A stretch of DNA of 64,000 nt, taken from positions 62,001 to 126,000 of the forward strand of contig NZ_JAFEJA010000002.1 in NCBI RefSeq assembly GCF_016919245.1, given 5' to 3'. This document shows, one piece after another, positions 1 through 7,626 of this stretch (positions are counted from its first letter, which is position 1; each line of letters opens with the position of its first letter). The position numbers and the translations under genes were made by a program. Origin of the DNA: Streptomyces zhihengii. GTDB taxonomy: Bacteria > Actinomycetota > Actinomycetes > Streptomycetales > Streptomycetaceae. Below the pieces are notes generated by a model, which did not search any database, was not told the origin of the DNA, and worked only from the letters and a program-made list of their open reading frames with translations.

Positions 1-483
1 GACCGGCTGCTCTCGGGGGAGGCCGACCTCGGCTTCGTGGAGGGCCTCGCCGTGCCGGAGGGCCTCGACGGCACCGTCATCGGCCACGACCGCCTCGTCG
101 TCGTCGCCGCGCCCGGCCATCCCTGGGCGCGCCGCCGCCGGTCGCCGCTGACGGCCGAGGAACTGGCCGCCGCCCCCCTGGTGCTGCGCGAACGCGGTTC
201 CGGCACCCGCCAGGTCCTGGACTCCGCGCTCTCCGCCTACGGAGGTCTCGCGGAACCGCTGCTCGAACTGGCCTCCACGACGGCGGTGAAGGCGGCGGCG
301 GTGAGCGGCGCGGGCCCCGCGGTGCTCAGCGAACTCGCCGTCACCGAGGAGCTCGCCTCCCGCCGGCTGGCCGGCATCCCGGTGGCCGGCATCCGCCTCG
401 ACCGCGACCTCCGCGCCGTCTGGCCCCACGGTCAGCGCCCCACCGGCCCGGCCCGCGACCTGCTGGGGCTGACCCGGGGCTGA
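1..483 (+). CDS. LysR-family transcriptional regulator, C-terminal part
   Basis: The reading frame is open from the first base, so the gene begins before the window and only about 160 residues of the effector-binding half are visible. The opening segment DRLLSGEADLGFVEG is the usual LysR turn in which the bound ligand pocket is entered, followed by VVVAAPGHPWA and a GSGTRQVLD loop, all typical of the periplasmic-binding-protein-like domain of LysR proteins. The N-terminal winged helix is outside the window. It lies next to, and is convergent with, the gamma-glutamyl hydrolase gene, so it may regulate the amine cluster, but nothing in the sequence shows this. Confidence 0.85.
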   Translation, partial: DRLLSGEADLGFVEGLAVPEGLDGTVIGHDRLVVVAAPGHPWARRRRSPLTAEELAAAPLVLRERGSGTRQVLDSALSAYGGLAEPLLELASTTAVKAAAVSGAGPAVLSELAVTEELASRRLAGIPVAGIRLDRDLRAVWPHGQRPTGPARDLLGLTRG

Positions 484-583
484 CGGCTCCTGCCGGGGCT
501 CGCAGGGGCCCGCCGGGCTCCCGGGCGTCACCCGAGTCCCTCGGCGTCACCCCCGGGCGGCCGGGCCCCGGGGCTCCCCGGCG

Positions 584-1273
584 TCACCCCCGGGCGGCCG
601 TCACCAGGCCCTCCATCACCCGGGTGTCGGCGCCCATCTCCGGGTGCCACTGCACCCCGACCACCCACGCTCCGCCGGTGCCGGTCTCCAGGGCCTCCAC
701 CGTCCCGTCCTCCGTGTGCGCGCCCGCCGTCAGGCCGTCGCCGAGGACGTCCACCGCCTGGTGGTGGTAGGTCGGCACGGACGTGGCCTCCGGCACGAGG
801 GCCGCGTACCGGGTGCCCGGCACCGGCTTGACCAGGTGCTCGCCGAACACCCCGGTGTCCGGCCCGAGATGACCGTCGAGGTGCTGCCGCAGCGAGCCCC
901 CGAGCGCCACGTTGAGCAGCTCCATGCCGCGGCAGATGCCGAGCAGCGGCGTCCCGGACGCCAGCGCCGCCCGGATCAGCGCCAGTTCCCAGGCGTCCCG
1001 TTCAGGGGCGGGCGGCCCGGTGCGCGGGTCGCGTTCCGCGCCGTAGAGCGACGGGTCGACGTCCGGCCCGCCGGCCACGACCAGCGCGTCGAGCCGGGAG
1101 ACGACGGCCGCGGCGCGGCCCGGCTCGTCCGGCGGGAGCATCGCGGCCAGGCCCCCGGCCGCCTGCACCAGACGCGGATAGCCGGCCGGCAGCAGCGCGG
1201 CGGGCAGATCCCACACGCCCCAGCGGGCGGACGCCTCCAGATAGGTGCTGACTCCGACGAGCGGCGCGGTCAT
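584..1273 (-). CDS. PuuD-like class I gamma-glutamyl amide hydrolase
   Basis: Predicted to hydrolyse a gamma-glutamyl amide (family model: gamma-glutamyl-GABA hydrolase PuuD) to glutamate and a free amine acid. The 229-residue protein has the class I glutamine amidotransferase layout of peptidase C26: nucleophile elbow GICRGMELLN with Cys114, and GVQWHPE with His210 and Glu212 near the C-terminus; the loop VAGGPDVDPSLYG is typical of PuuD proteins. The ATG at 1273 is preferred because an AGGA lies five bases upstream; an ATG at 1285 would give an ATGA overlap with the upstream permease gene. It is the last gene of a leftward permease-hydrolase unit and fits as the final, deglutamylating step of the GlnA4 pathway. 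The true substrate is inferred from neighbours. Confidence 0.85.
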   Translation of the reverse strand: MTAPLVGVSTYLEASARWGVWDLPAALLPAGYPRLVQAAGGLAAMLPPDEPGRAAAVVSRLDALVVAGGPDVDPSLYGAERDPRTGPPAPERDAWELALIRAALASGTPLLGICRGMELLNVALGGSLRQHLDGHLGPDTGVFGEHLVKPVPGTRYAALVPEATSVPTYHHQAVDVLGDGLTAGAHTEDGTVEALETGTGGAWVVGVQWHPEMGADTRVMEGLVTAARG

Positions 1274-1281
1274 GACGGTCC

Positions 1282-2763
1282 TCATCCCTTGCGTTCCAGC
1301 TCGGCCTCGGCGGCCGCCAGCGCCGCGAACTCCTCCTCCGGGGCGCGTGCCACCAGCCGGTGCCGACTGTAGAAGGCGAAGTAGGCGAGGGCCACGGCGT
1401 ACACGGCGAGCGCGGTGAACGCGGCCTCCCTGTCCACCAGGAACGTGGCCACCAGCGCCGACAGCGCGAGGACGAAGGCGACCGACGAGGTGACCACCCC
1501 GCCCGGTGTCCGGTACGGACGCGGGAGCTCCGGCTCGCGGCGGCGGAGCACGATGTGGGAGAGGGCCATCAGCGCGTAGCTGATGGTCGCGCCGAAGACG
1601 GCGATGTTCAGCATCCGGGCGCCGTTCCCGGTGCCCGCCGCCAGCGCGAACCCGATGGCGCCGGGTATCAGCAGGCCGAGGTACGGCGACTTGCGACGGC
1701 TGGTGAGGGAGAGGAAGCGCGGCAGGTACCCGGCCCGCGAGAGCGCGAAGAGCTGGCGCGAGCCCGCGTAGATCAGCGAGAAGAAGGAGGCCACGAGGCC
1801 CGCGAGCCCCGCGTAGTTGACGAAGCGGCTGAGCGCCGTCGGGTCCCCGTCGCCCTGGAGCGCCACCACCAGCGGGTTGCCCGCCTCCTGGATCGCGGCC
1901 GAGCCGCGCGCGCCGCTGGCGGCGAAGAAGGTGAGGATCGCGAGCAGCACCAGCACGCCCATGGAGATCGCCAGCGCCCGGGGCATCGACCGCACCGGGT
2001 CCTTGGCCTCCTCGGCGGCGAGCGGCACCCCCTCGACCCCGAGGAAGAACCACATCCCGAACGGGAAGGCGGCCCAGATCCCCAGCAGCCCGAACGGCAG
2101 CCAGGAGGAGGAGCCGAACGCCTCCGCGTCCACCGGGATGTCGTCGAGCGAGCCTCCGTCGAACTCGGTGAAGGCGCCCACCGCGAAGATCAGCAGCGCG
2201 GCGACGGCGATGGCGGTGACGACCAGGCTGAAGCGCAGGGCCTCGCCCACGCCCCACAGGTGGATGCCGATGAAGACGGCGAAGCAGGCCAGGTAGACCG
2301 GCCACCCCGACTCCAGGCCGAACAGGCCGAGGGACTCGACGTAGTCGCCGATGAAGATGGAGATGGCGGCGGGGGCCAGGATGTACTCGATCAGGATGGC
2401 CGTGCCCGTCAGGAAGCCGCCCCAGGTGCCCAGGGCCCGGCGGGCGAAGCCGTAGCCGCCGCCGGCCGTCGGCAGGATCGCGGACAGCTCCGCGAGCGCG
2501 AAGACCAGGCAGGCGTACATCGCGCCCATCAGCAGGGTGGCGACGGCCAGGCCGCCGAAACCGCCCTTGGAGAGCCCGATGTTCCAGCCGGAGAAGTCGC
2601 CGGAGACGACGTACGCGACGCCGAGCCCCGTCAGCAGCAGCCAGCCGGCGCTGCCCCTGCGCAGGGTGCGGCGGTCCAGATAGGCGTCGCCCTGCGGGGA
2701 GTCCGCGGCGGACGAGGGGGTGGGGCCGGAGGGGGAGGGGCGCGATGTGGTGCCTTCAGCCAT
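1282..2763 (-). CDS. APC-superfamily amino acid/amine permease (ethanolamine-permease-like)
   Basis: A 493-residue polytopic membrane protein with about 12 hydrophobic segments and a charged, Ser/Pro-rich cytoplasmic N-terminus. GWNIGLSKGGFGGL in the first helix, AELSAILPTAGGGYGFARRALG in helix 2 to 3 (key residues P, GGG, R) and the EEAKDPVRSMPRAL loop after helix 6 mark it as an APC transporter; the first-helix sequence resembles the ethanolamine permease group rather than basic amino acid exchangers. An AGGAG lies eight bases before the ATG. It shares a transcription unit with the PuuD-like hydrolase and its promoter region carries a palindrome shared with the FadR/glnA4 region. Substrate ethanolamine or a small amine is inference. 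Confidence 0.85.
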   Translation of the reverse strand: MAEGTTSRPSPSGPTPSSAADSPQGDAYLDRRTLRRGSAGWLLLTGLGVAYVVSGDFSGWNIGLSKGGFGGLAVATLLMGAMYACLVFALAELSAILPTAGGGYGFARRALGTWGGFLTGTAILIEYILAPAAISIFIGDYVESLGLFGLESGWPVYLACFAVFIGIHLWGVGEALRFSLVVTAIAVAALLIFAVGAFTEFDGGSLDDIPVDAEAFGSSSWLPFGLLGIWAAFPFGMWFFLGVEGVPLAAEEAKDPVRSMPRALAISMGVLVLLAILTFFAASGARGSAAIQEAGNPLVVALQGDGDPTALSRFVNYAGLAGLVASFFSLIYAGSRQLFALSRAGYLPRFLSLTSRRKSPYLGLLIPGAIGFALAAGTGNGARMLNIAVFGATISYALMALSHIVLRRREPELPRPYRTPGGVVTSSVAFVLALSALVATFLVDREAAFTALAVYAVALAYFAFYSRHRLVARAPEEEFAALAAAEAELERKG

Positions 2764-3032
2764 GGGGTCGCTCCTGGCTCAGGTCAAAGGTTTGTGCGGA
2801 CACCTTTGCGGCAGCGCGGCGGCTGCGCAAGCCCTGTGCGTAAACCCGGTGTTACGGGTGCCGCCGCCTCGCCGCGCCTTCGCCGCCCCGCCGCGCGCCG
2901 CCCTGCCTTCGTGCGCCGCGCGCTCCGCCGCCTCGGTCGCCCCTGCCTTCCGCGCGCCGCCCCGCCGTGACCGGACCGCGGTGACCGCCCCCGTGACCGG
3001 ACCGCGGTCTGCGAGTCACCCTGCCCCGGATC
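2764..3032. promoter_or_regulatory. Permease upstream region with GGTnT-N6-AnACC operator candidate
   Basis: This 269-nt gap lies between the permease start and the stop of the FadR-family gene. At 2785-2808 there is an inverted repeat with arms CAAAGGT and ACCTTTG; its core, 2789-2804, reads GGTTTGTGCGGACACC. The same GGTnT-N6-AnACC pattern occurs at 3799-3814 in front of the regulator and glnA4. The spacing of 22 to 45 nt from the permease ATG suits a repressor site. A second weaker inverted repeat, CGTAA and TTACG, is at 2838-2855. The remainder is C-rich and shows no gene. Confidence 0.5.
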
Positions 3033-3773
3033 TCAGGCCAGGAACCCGCGCAGCAGCGCGGCCGTCCCCTCGCAGTGCTCGCGCATCACCTCGCGCGCCG
3101 CCTCCGCGTCCCCGTCCAGCACCGCCTCCACCAGCGCCGTGTGCTGGTGCTGGGAGTGTTCGAGGTTGCGCACCAGCAGCGGGATGCAGTCGAGCAGGTC
3201 GTTGAGCGTGGCCCGGACCGCCGCGTAGCGGGCGGTCAGCGAGGGGGAGCCGGACAGCTCGGCCAGGGTCAGATGCAGCAGGGTGTCCTGCTTGCGGTAG
3301 TCCGTGAGCGGCGCGTCCTTCGTCGCCGCGAGCGCCGAGCGCAGCCGGTCCGCGCCGGGCCCGGTGAGCCCGTGGGCGGCGCAGAGCCCGGCCGCGCCCG
3401 TCTCCAGCACCTCGCGGAAGCGCAGGGTGTCCTCCACGTCGACCCCGGCGACCCGGCGGCGCAGCTCGTCCTCGCCGTGGCCGCCGGGGCGGGGCAGCAC
3501 AAACGTTCCGCCGTAGCGGCCGCGCCGGCTCTCCACCAGCCCCTGGTCGGCGAGCACCTTGAGGACCTCCCGCAGGGTGACCCGGCTGATGCCCATCCGC
3601 TCGGCCAGCTCCCGCTCCGCGGGCAGCCGTTCGCCGCCGGAGACCAGCCCGAGCCGCAGCAACTGGAGGATCTGCTCCAGCGCCTCCTCGAAGCCGTTCC
3701 CCGCGCGGACCGGCCGCAGCACCGGAGTCAGCCGGTCCGCGGACCCGTTCGCCGTCCCAGCCGTCTTCGCCAC
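3033..3773 (-). CDS. FadR-subfamily GntR transcriptional regulator
   Basis: N-terminal winged helix with the GntR signature (RLPAERELAERMGISRVTLREVL, key residues ER-LAE-G-SR-T-RE), recognition wing GRYGGTFV, then an all-helical FCD domain with the metal-binding-type pattern (LRFREVLE, the DTLLHLTLAE stretch and the final EHCEG helix). Such proteins bind small carboxylates or amides and repress adjacent catabolic genes. The GTG at 3773 is chosen because AAGGGG precedes it; a TTG at 3797 with GGAG upstream would add eight residues. It is transcribed divergently from glnA4, and a palindrome at 3799-3814 sits between them, so autoregulation and control of glnA4 and the permease are likely but inferred. 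Confidence 0.85.
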   Translation of the reverse strand: MAKTAGTANGSADRLTPVLRPVRAGNGFEEALEQILQLLRLGLVSGGERLPAERELAERMGISRVTLREVLKVLADQGLVESRRGRYGGTFVLPRPGGHGEDELRRRVAGVDVEDTLRFREVLETGAAGLCAAHGLTGPGADRLRSALAATKDAPLTDYRKQDTLLHLTLAELSGSPSLTARYAAVRATLNDLLDCIPLLVRNLEHSQHQHTALVEAVLDGDAEAAREVMREHCEGTAALLRGFLA

Positions 3774-3798
3774 CTCGCGTTTCCCCTTCCCAAGCAAT

Positions 3799-3814
3799 GG
3801 TCTCCAGTAATACC
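3799..3814. promoter_or_regulatory. Candidate FadR-family operator in the regulator/glnA4 intergenic region
   Basis: GGTCTCCAGTAATACC has the GGTnT-N6-AnACC arrangement with flanking ACCTT on the right arm, as does the site at 2789-2804 upstream of the permease. The general GGT...ACC half-site form is common for GntR-type regulators. It lies between the divergent regulator and glnA4 starts, where one bound dimer could shut off both promoters. No binding data; the assignment rests on the shared pattern at two promoters. Confidence 0.45.
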
Positions 3815-3850
3815 TTATGGCTCCCGGCTGGCCCTAGGAGGAGTGATCCC

Positions 3851-5215
3851 GTGGCAGACCGCACACCCCCGCTCTCGCTCGACGACCTGCGGGCCGAGGT
3901 CCAGCGGGGCGAGATCGACACCGTCGTCCTGGCCTTTCCCGACATGCAGGGCCGCCTCCAGGGGAAGCGGTTCGCCGCGCCGTTCTTCCTCGACGAGGTC
4001 GCCGAGCACGGCACGGAGGGCTGCAACTACCTCCTCGCCGTGGACACCGAGATGAACACCGTCGAGGGCTACGACATGTCGTCCTGGGACCGCGGCTACG
4101 GCGACTTCGCCATGCACCCCGATCCCACCACGCTGCGCCGGATCCCCTGGCACCAGGGCACCGCGCTGCTGATGGCCGACCTCGCCTGGCACGACGGCTC
4201 GCCCGTCGTCGCCGCGCCCCGCCAGATCCTGCGCCGCCAGCTCGACCGCCTCGCGGAACGCGGCTGGACCGCGCAGGTGGGCACCGAGCTGGAGTTCATC
4301 GTCTTCAAGGACACCTACGAGCAGGCCTGGGACCGCGACTACCGGGGCCTGACACCGGCCAACCAGTACAACATCGACTACTCCGTCCTCGGCACCGGCC
4401 GCATCGAGCCCCTGCTGCGCCGCATCCGCAACGAGATGGCGGGCGCGGGGCTCACCGTCGAGTCCGCCAAGGGCGAGTGCAACCCCGGCCAGCACGAGAT
4501 CGTCTTCCGCTACGACGAGGCCCTGGTCACCTGCGACCAGCACGCCCTCTACAAGACGGGCGCCAAGGAGATCGCCGCCCAGGAGGGCGTCTCGCTCACC
4601 TTCATGGCCAAGTACAACGAGCGCGAGGGCAACTCCTGCCACATCCATCTGTCCCTCGTCGACGCCGACGGACGGAACGTGATGGCGGGCGACGGCCCCG
4701 GCGGCATGTCCCCCGTGATGCGCCACTTCCTCGCCGGCCAGCTCGCCGCCCTGCGCGACTTCTCGCTCCTCTACGCCCCCCACATCAACTCCTACAAGCG
4801 CTTCCAGCCCGGCTCGTTCGCGCCGACGGCCGTCGCCTGGGGCCACGACAACCGCACCTGCTCCCTGCGCGTCGTCGGCCACGGCCGCTCGCTGCGCTTC
4901 GAGAACCGGCTGCCGGGCGGCGACGTCAACCCGTACCTCGCCGTCGCCGGCCTGGTCGCCGCGGGCCTGCACGGCGTCGAGCAGGAACTCGAACCGCCCG
5001 AGGCCTGCACCGGCAACGCCTACACCGCCGACTACGCGCACGTCCCCACCACCCTCCGCGAGGCCGCCGAGCTCTGGGAGAACAGTCCCGTCGCCAAGGC
5101 CGCCTTCGGGGACGAGGTCGTCGCCCACTACCTCAACATGGCGCGCGTCGAACTCGCCGCCTTCGACGCCGCCGTCACCGACTGGGAGCTGCGCCGCTCC
5201 TTCGAACGCATGTGA
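3851..5215 (+). CDS. glnA4: GlnA4-type gamma-glutamylethanolamide synthetase (glutamine synthetase-like)
   Basis: A glutamine-synthetase-fold ligase that joins the gamma-carboxyl of glutamate to an amine at the expense of ATP. It has 454 residues with the GS beta-grasp N-terminus, the metal-binding GTELEF at 144-149, ECNPGQHE, the NSCHIHLSL strand and the C-terminal RFENRLPGGDVNPYLA glutamate/ATP region. In S. coelicolor the orthologue in the equivalent position (SCO1613) has been described as gamma-glutamylethanolamide synthetase rather than a glutamine synthetase. GTG start at 3851 follows a strong AGGAGGAG. The genes on both sides (permease, FadR regulator, aldehyde dehydrogenase, SDR, gamma-glutamyl hydrolase) support a catabolic amine role. 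Orthology is from recalled synteny, not alignment. Confidence 0.88.
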   Translation: MADRTPPLSLDDLRAEVQRGEIDTVVLAFPDMQGRLQGKRFAAPFFLDEVAEHGTEGCNYLLAVDTEMNTVEGYDMSSWDRGYGDFAMHPDPTTLRRIPWHQGTALLMADLAWHDGSPVVAAPRQILRRQLDRLAERGWTAQVGTELEFIVFKDTYEQAWDRDYRGLTPANQYNIDYSVLGTGRIEPLLRRIRNEMAGAGLTVESAKGECNPGQHEIVFRYDEALVTCDQHALYKTGAKEIAAQEGVSLTFMAKYNEREGNSCHIHLSLVDADGRNVMAGDGPGGMSPVMRHFLAGQLAALRDFSLLYAPHINSYKRFQPGSFAPTAVAWGHDNRTCSLRVVGHGRSLRFENRLPGGDVNPYLAVAGLVAAGLHGVEQELEPPEACTGNAYTADYAHVPTTLREAAELWENSPVAKAAFGDEVVAHYLNMARVELAAFDAAVTDWELRRSFERM

Positions 5216-5223
5216 GGACGCAC

Positions 5224-6594
5224 GTGTCAGAGCCGTACGCACTCGACGTACTGAACCCGGCCACCGAGGAGGTCGTCGCCACCGTCCCCGGTGCCACCGC
5301 CGCCGACGTGGACGCGGCCGTCGCCCGCGCCGCGGCCGCCCAGCGGACCTGGGCGGCCGCCGCGCCCGCCGACCGCGCCCGGCTGCTGCGCCGCTTCGCC
5401 GGTGTGGTCGACGCCCGCATCCCGGAACTGGCCGCCCTGGAGGTCAGGGAGGCCGGCCACACCATCGGCAACGCCCGCTGGGAGGCGGGCAACGTCCGCG
5501 ACCTGCTGGAGTACTCCGCCGGGGGAGTGGAGCGCCTGACGGGCCGCCAGATCCCGGTGCCCGGCGGTATCGACATCACCCTGCTGGAGCCGCTCGGCGT
5601 CGTCGGCGTCATCGCGCCGTGGAACTTCCCCCTGCCGATCGCCGCCTGGGGCGCGGCCCCCGCGCTCGCCGCGGGGAACGCCGTGATCCTGAAGCCGGCC
5701 GAGACCACCCCGCTGACCGCGCTGCGGCTCGCCGAGCTGGCCCTGGAGGCCGGGCTCCCCGAACACCTCCTCCAGGTGCTGCCCGGCCGCGGGGACGTCG
5801 CGGGCGAGGCCCTGGTGCGGCACCCCGGCGTGGCCAAGATCGTGTTCACCGGATCCACCCGGACCGGGAAGCGGATCATGTCCCTCGCCGCCGGACAGGT
5901 GAAGCGGGTCACCCTCGAACTCGGCGGCAAGAGTCCCAACATCGTCTTCGCCGACGCCGATCTGGAGCGGGCGGCCGCCGCGGCCCCCATGTCCTTCCTG
6001 GACAACAGCGGCCAGGACTGCTGCGCCCGGACGAGGATCCTCGTCCAGCGCTCCGTCCACGACCGGTTCCTCGACCTGCTCGCGCCGGCCGTCACCTCGG
6101 TGACCGTGGGCGACCCGGCCGACGAGCGGACGGACATGGGGCCGCTGATCTCCAAGGTCCAGCTCGAACGGGTGCGTTCCTACGTGCCCGACGGCGCCGA
6201 GGGCATCCGCGGCACCGCCCCCGCCGGCCCCGGCTTCTGGTTCCCGCCGACCGTGCTGACCGGCCTGTCCGCCGACGCGCCCGCCGCGTGCGAGGAGATC
6301 TTCGGCCCGGTCGCCGTCGTCCTGCCCTTCGACGACGAGGCGGACGCCGTACGGCTGGCCAACGCCACCGAGTACGGCCTCGCGGGCTCCATCTGGACCC
6401 GCGACGTGGGCCGCGCGCTGCGGGTCTCCGGGGCCGTCGCCGCCGGCAACCTCTCCGTCAACTCGCACTCCAGCGTCCGCTACTGGACCCCCTTCGGCGG
6501 CTACAAGCAGTCAGGGCTCGGCCGGGAACTGGGCCCCGACGCCCTCACCGCCTTCACCGAGACCAAGAACGTCTTCCTCAGCACGGAGGTCTGA
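5224..6594 (+). CDS. NAD(P)-dependent aldehyde dehydrogenase
   Basis: A 456-residue class I/II ALDH. Visible are the cofactor segment APWNFPLP, ILKPAETTPLTA, GSTRTGKRI, the general base in LELGGKSPN (Glu232), the catalytic loop NSGQDCCARTR with Cys266, EEIFGPV and the C-terminal PFGGYKQSGLGRE. The GTG at 5224 has GAGGA eight bases upstream and begins eight bases after the glnA4 stop, so the two are co-transcribed. In the proposed pathway it would oxidise a gamma-glutamylated aldehyde to the acid, as PuuC does in putrescine breakdown. The exact aldehyde is inferred. Confidence 0.9.
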   Translation: MSEPYALDVLNPATEEVVATVPGATAADVDAAVARAAAAQRTWAAAAPADRARLLRRFAGVVDARIPELAALEVREAGHTIGNARWEAGNVRDLLEYSAGGVERLTGRQIPVPGGIDITLLEPLGVVGVIAPWNFPLPIAAWGAAPALAAGNAVILKPAETTPLTALRLAELALEAGLPEHLLQVLPGRGDVAGEALVRHPGVAKIVFTGSTRTGKRIMSLAAGQVKRVTLELGGKSPNIVFADADLERAAAAAPMSFLDNSGQDCCARTRILVQRSVHDRFLDLLAPAVTSVTVGDPADERTDMGPLISKVQLERVRSYVPDGAEGIRGTAPAGPGFWFPPTVLTGLSADAPAACEEIFGPVAVVLPFDDEADAVRLANATEYGLAGSIWTRDVGRALRVSGAVAAGNLSVNSHSSVRYWTPFGGYKQSGLGRELGPDALTAFTETKNVFLSTEV

Positions 6595-6600
6595 GCACCC

Positions 6601-7386
6601 ATGACCGATGAGACCCCCATCTGCCGCCGCCTGGTCGGCCGCACCGCAGTCGTCACCGGCGCCGGCAGCGGCATCGGCCTCGCCACCGTGCGCAGGCTCG
6701 CCTCGGAGGGAGCCCATGTCGTCTGCGGCGACATCGACGAGACGGCGGGCAAGGCGGCCGCCGACGAGGCCGGCGGGACCTTCGTCCGCGTCGACGTCAC
6801 CGACGCCGACCAGGTGGAGGCGCTGTTCCGGACGGCGTACGAGACCTACGGCAGCGTCGACATCGCCTTCAACAACGCGGGCATCTCGCCCCCGGACGAC
6901 GACTCGATCCTGGACACCGGCCTGGAGGCGTGGAAGCGCGTCCAGGAGGTCAACCTGACCTCGGTCTACCTGTGCTGCAAGGCCGCCATCCCCTACATGC
7001 GGCGCCAGGGCCGGGGCTCGATCATCAACACGGCCTCGTTCGTCGCCCGGATGGGAGCGGCGACGTCGCAGATCTCCTACACCGCGTCCAAGGGCGGCGT
7101 CCTCGCGATGTCCCGGGAACTGGGCGTGCAGTTCGCCCGCGAGGGCATCCGGGTCAACGCCCTCTGCCCGGGGCCGGTGGACACCCCGCTGCTGCGCGAG
7201 CTGTTCGCCACGGACCCCGAACGCGCCGCCCGCCGGCTGGTGCACATCCCCGTCGGACGCTTCGCCGACGCGACGGAGATCGCCGCCGCGGTGGCGTTCC
7301 TGGCCAGCGACGACTCCTCGTTCGTCAACGCCACGGACTTCCTGGTGGACGGCGGGATCTCCGGGGCGTACGTCACGCCGCTCTAA
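6601..7386 (+). CDS. Short-chain dehydrogenase/reductase (SDR)
   Basis: A 261-residue classical SDR: cofactor loop TGAGSGIG (residues 19-26), NNAG, catalytic Ser and YTASK, and the C-terminal GGISG. Asp in GDID after the second strand suggests NAD(H) preference. It follows the aldehyde dehydrogenase by six bases with a GGAGG inside that gene's end, so it is the third gene of the glnA4 operon. A role as the alcohol dehydrogenase turning gamma-glutamylethanolamide into the aldehyde is an inference from position. Its TAA stop is the edge of an inserted MITE-like element. Confidence 0.88.
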   Translation: MTDETPICRRLVGRTAVVTGAGSGIGLATVRRLASEGAHVVCGDIDETAGKAAADEAGGTFVRVDVTDADQVEALFRTAYETYGSVDIAFNNAGISPPDDDSILDTGLEAWKRVQEVNLTSVYLCCKAAIPYMRRQGRGSIINTASFVARMGAATSQISYTASKGGVLAMSRELGVQFAREGIRVNALCPGPVDTPLLRELFATDPERAARRLVHIPVGRFADATEIAAAVAFLASDDSSFVNATDFLVDGGISGAYVTPL

Positions 7387-7580
7387 GGGCTGTCCCGCAA
7401 TCCCCGGCGGGGCGCGCGACGACAGCTACGGCACCTCGCCGCGTTGTCGAATGGCCCGAATACGCCCAGTACGAGGACGACTCTCCGCCTTGCGATGCCT
7501 CCCCTGCGCCCTGCGGGCCCGGGGAGGCCCCATGCGTCTGACGCCGCACGCTGATCCACCGGGCATTGCGGGACAGCCCT
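7386..7580. mobile_element. MITE-like element with 22-bp terminal inverted repeats
   Basis: The ends are exact inverted copies over 16 bases (7386-7401 and 7565-7580, AGGGCTGTCCCGCAAT and its complement) and match at 21 of 22 positions when extended to 7407 and 7559. The 195-bp element has no credible reading frame, so it would need a transposase supplied in trans. The GGGCTGTCCCGCAA end resembles termini of IS elements I associate with Streptomyces, from memory. The left end begins in the last base of the SDR stop codon. No clean target duplication is visible (left flank CTCTA, right flank GAGGC). Confidence 0.7.
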
Positions 7581-7626
7581 GAGGCGGGGCCGGTGGCGCG
7601 GCAGTGCCGCGCATAGGCTGGGCCGC

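Noticed and set aside
3851..5215. Classical glutamine synthetase
   Set aside because: Context of amine permease, FadR regulator, aldehyde dehydrogenase and gamma-glutamyl hydrolase, and recalled orthology to GlnA4, argue for an amine ligase.
7426..7541. Reading frames across the MITE
   Set aside because: They continue from neighbouring genes in shadow frames and have no start signals; the element looks non-coding.
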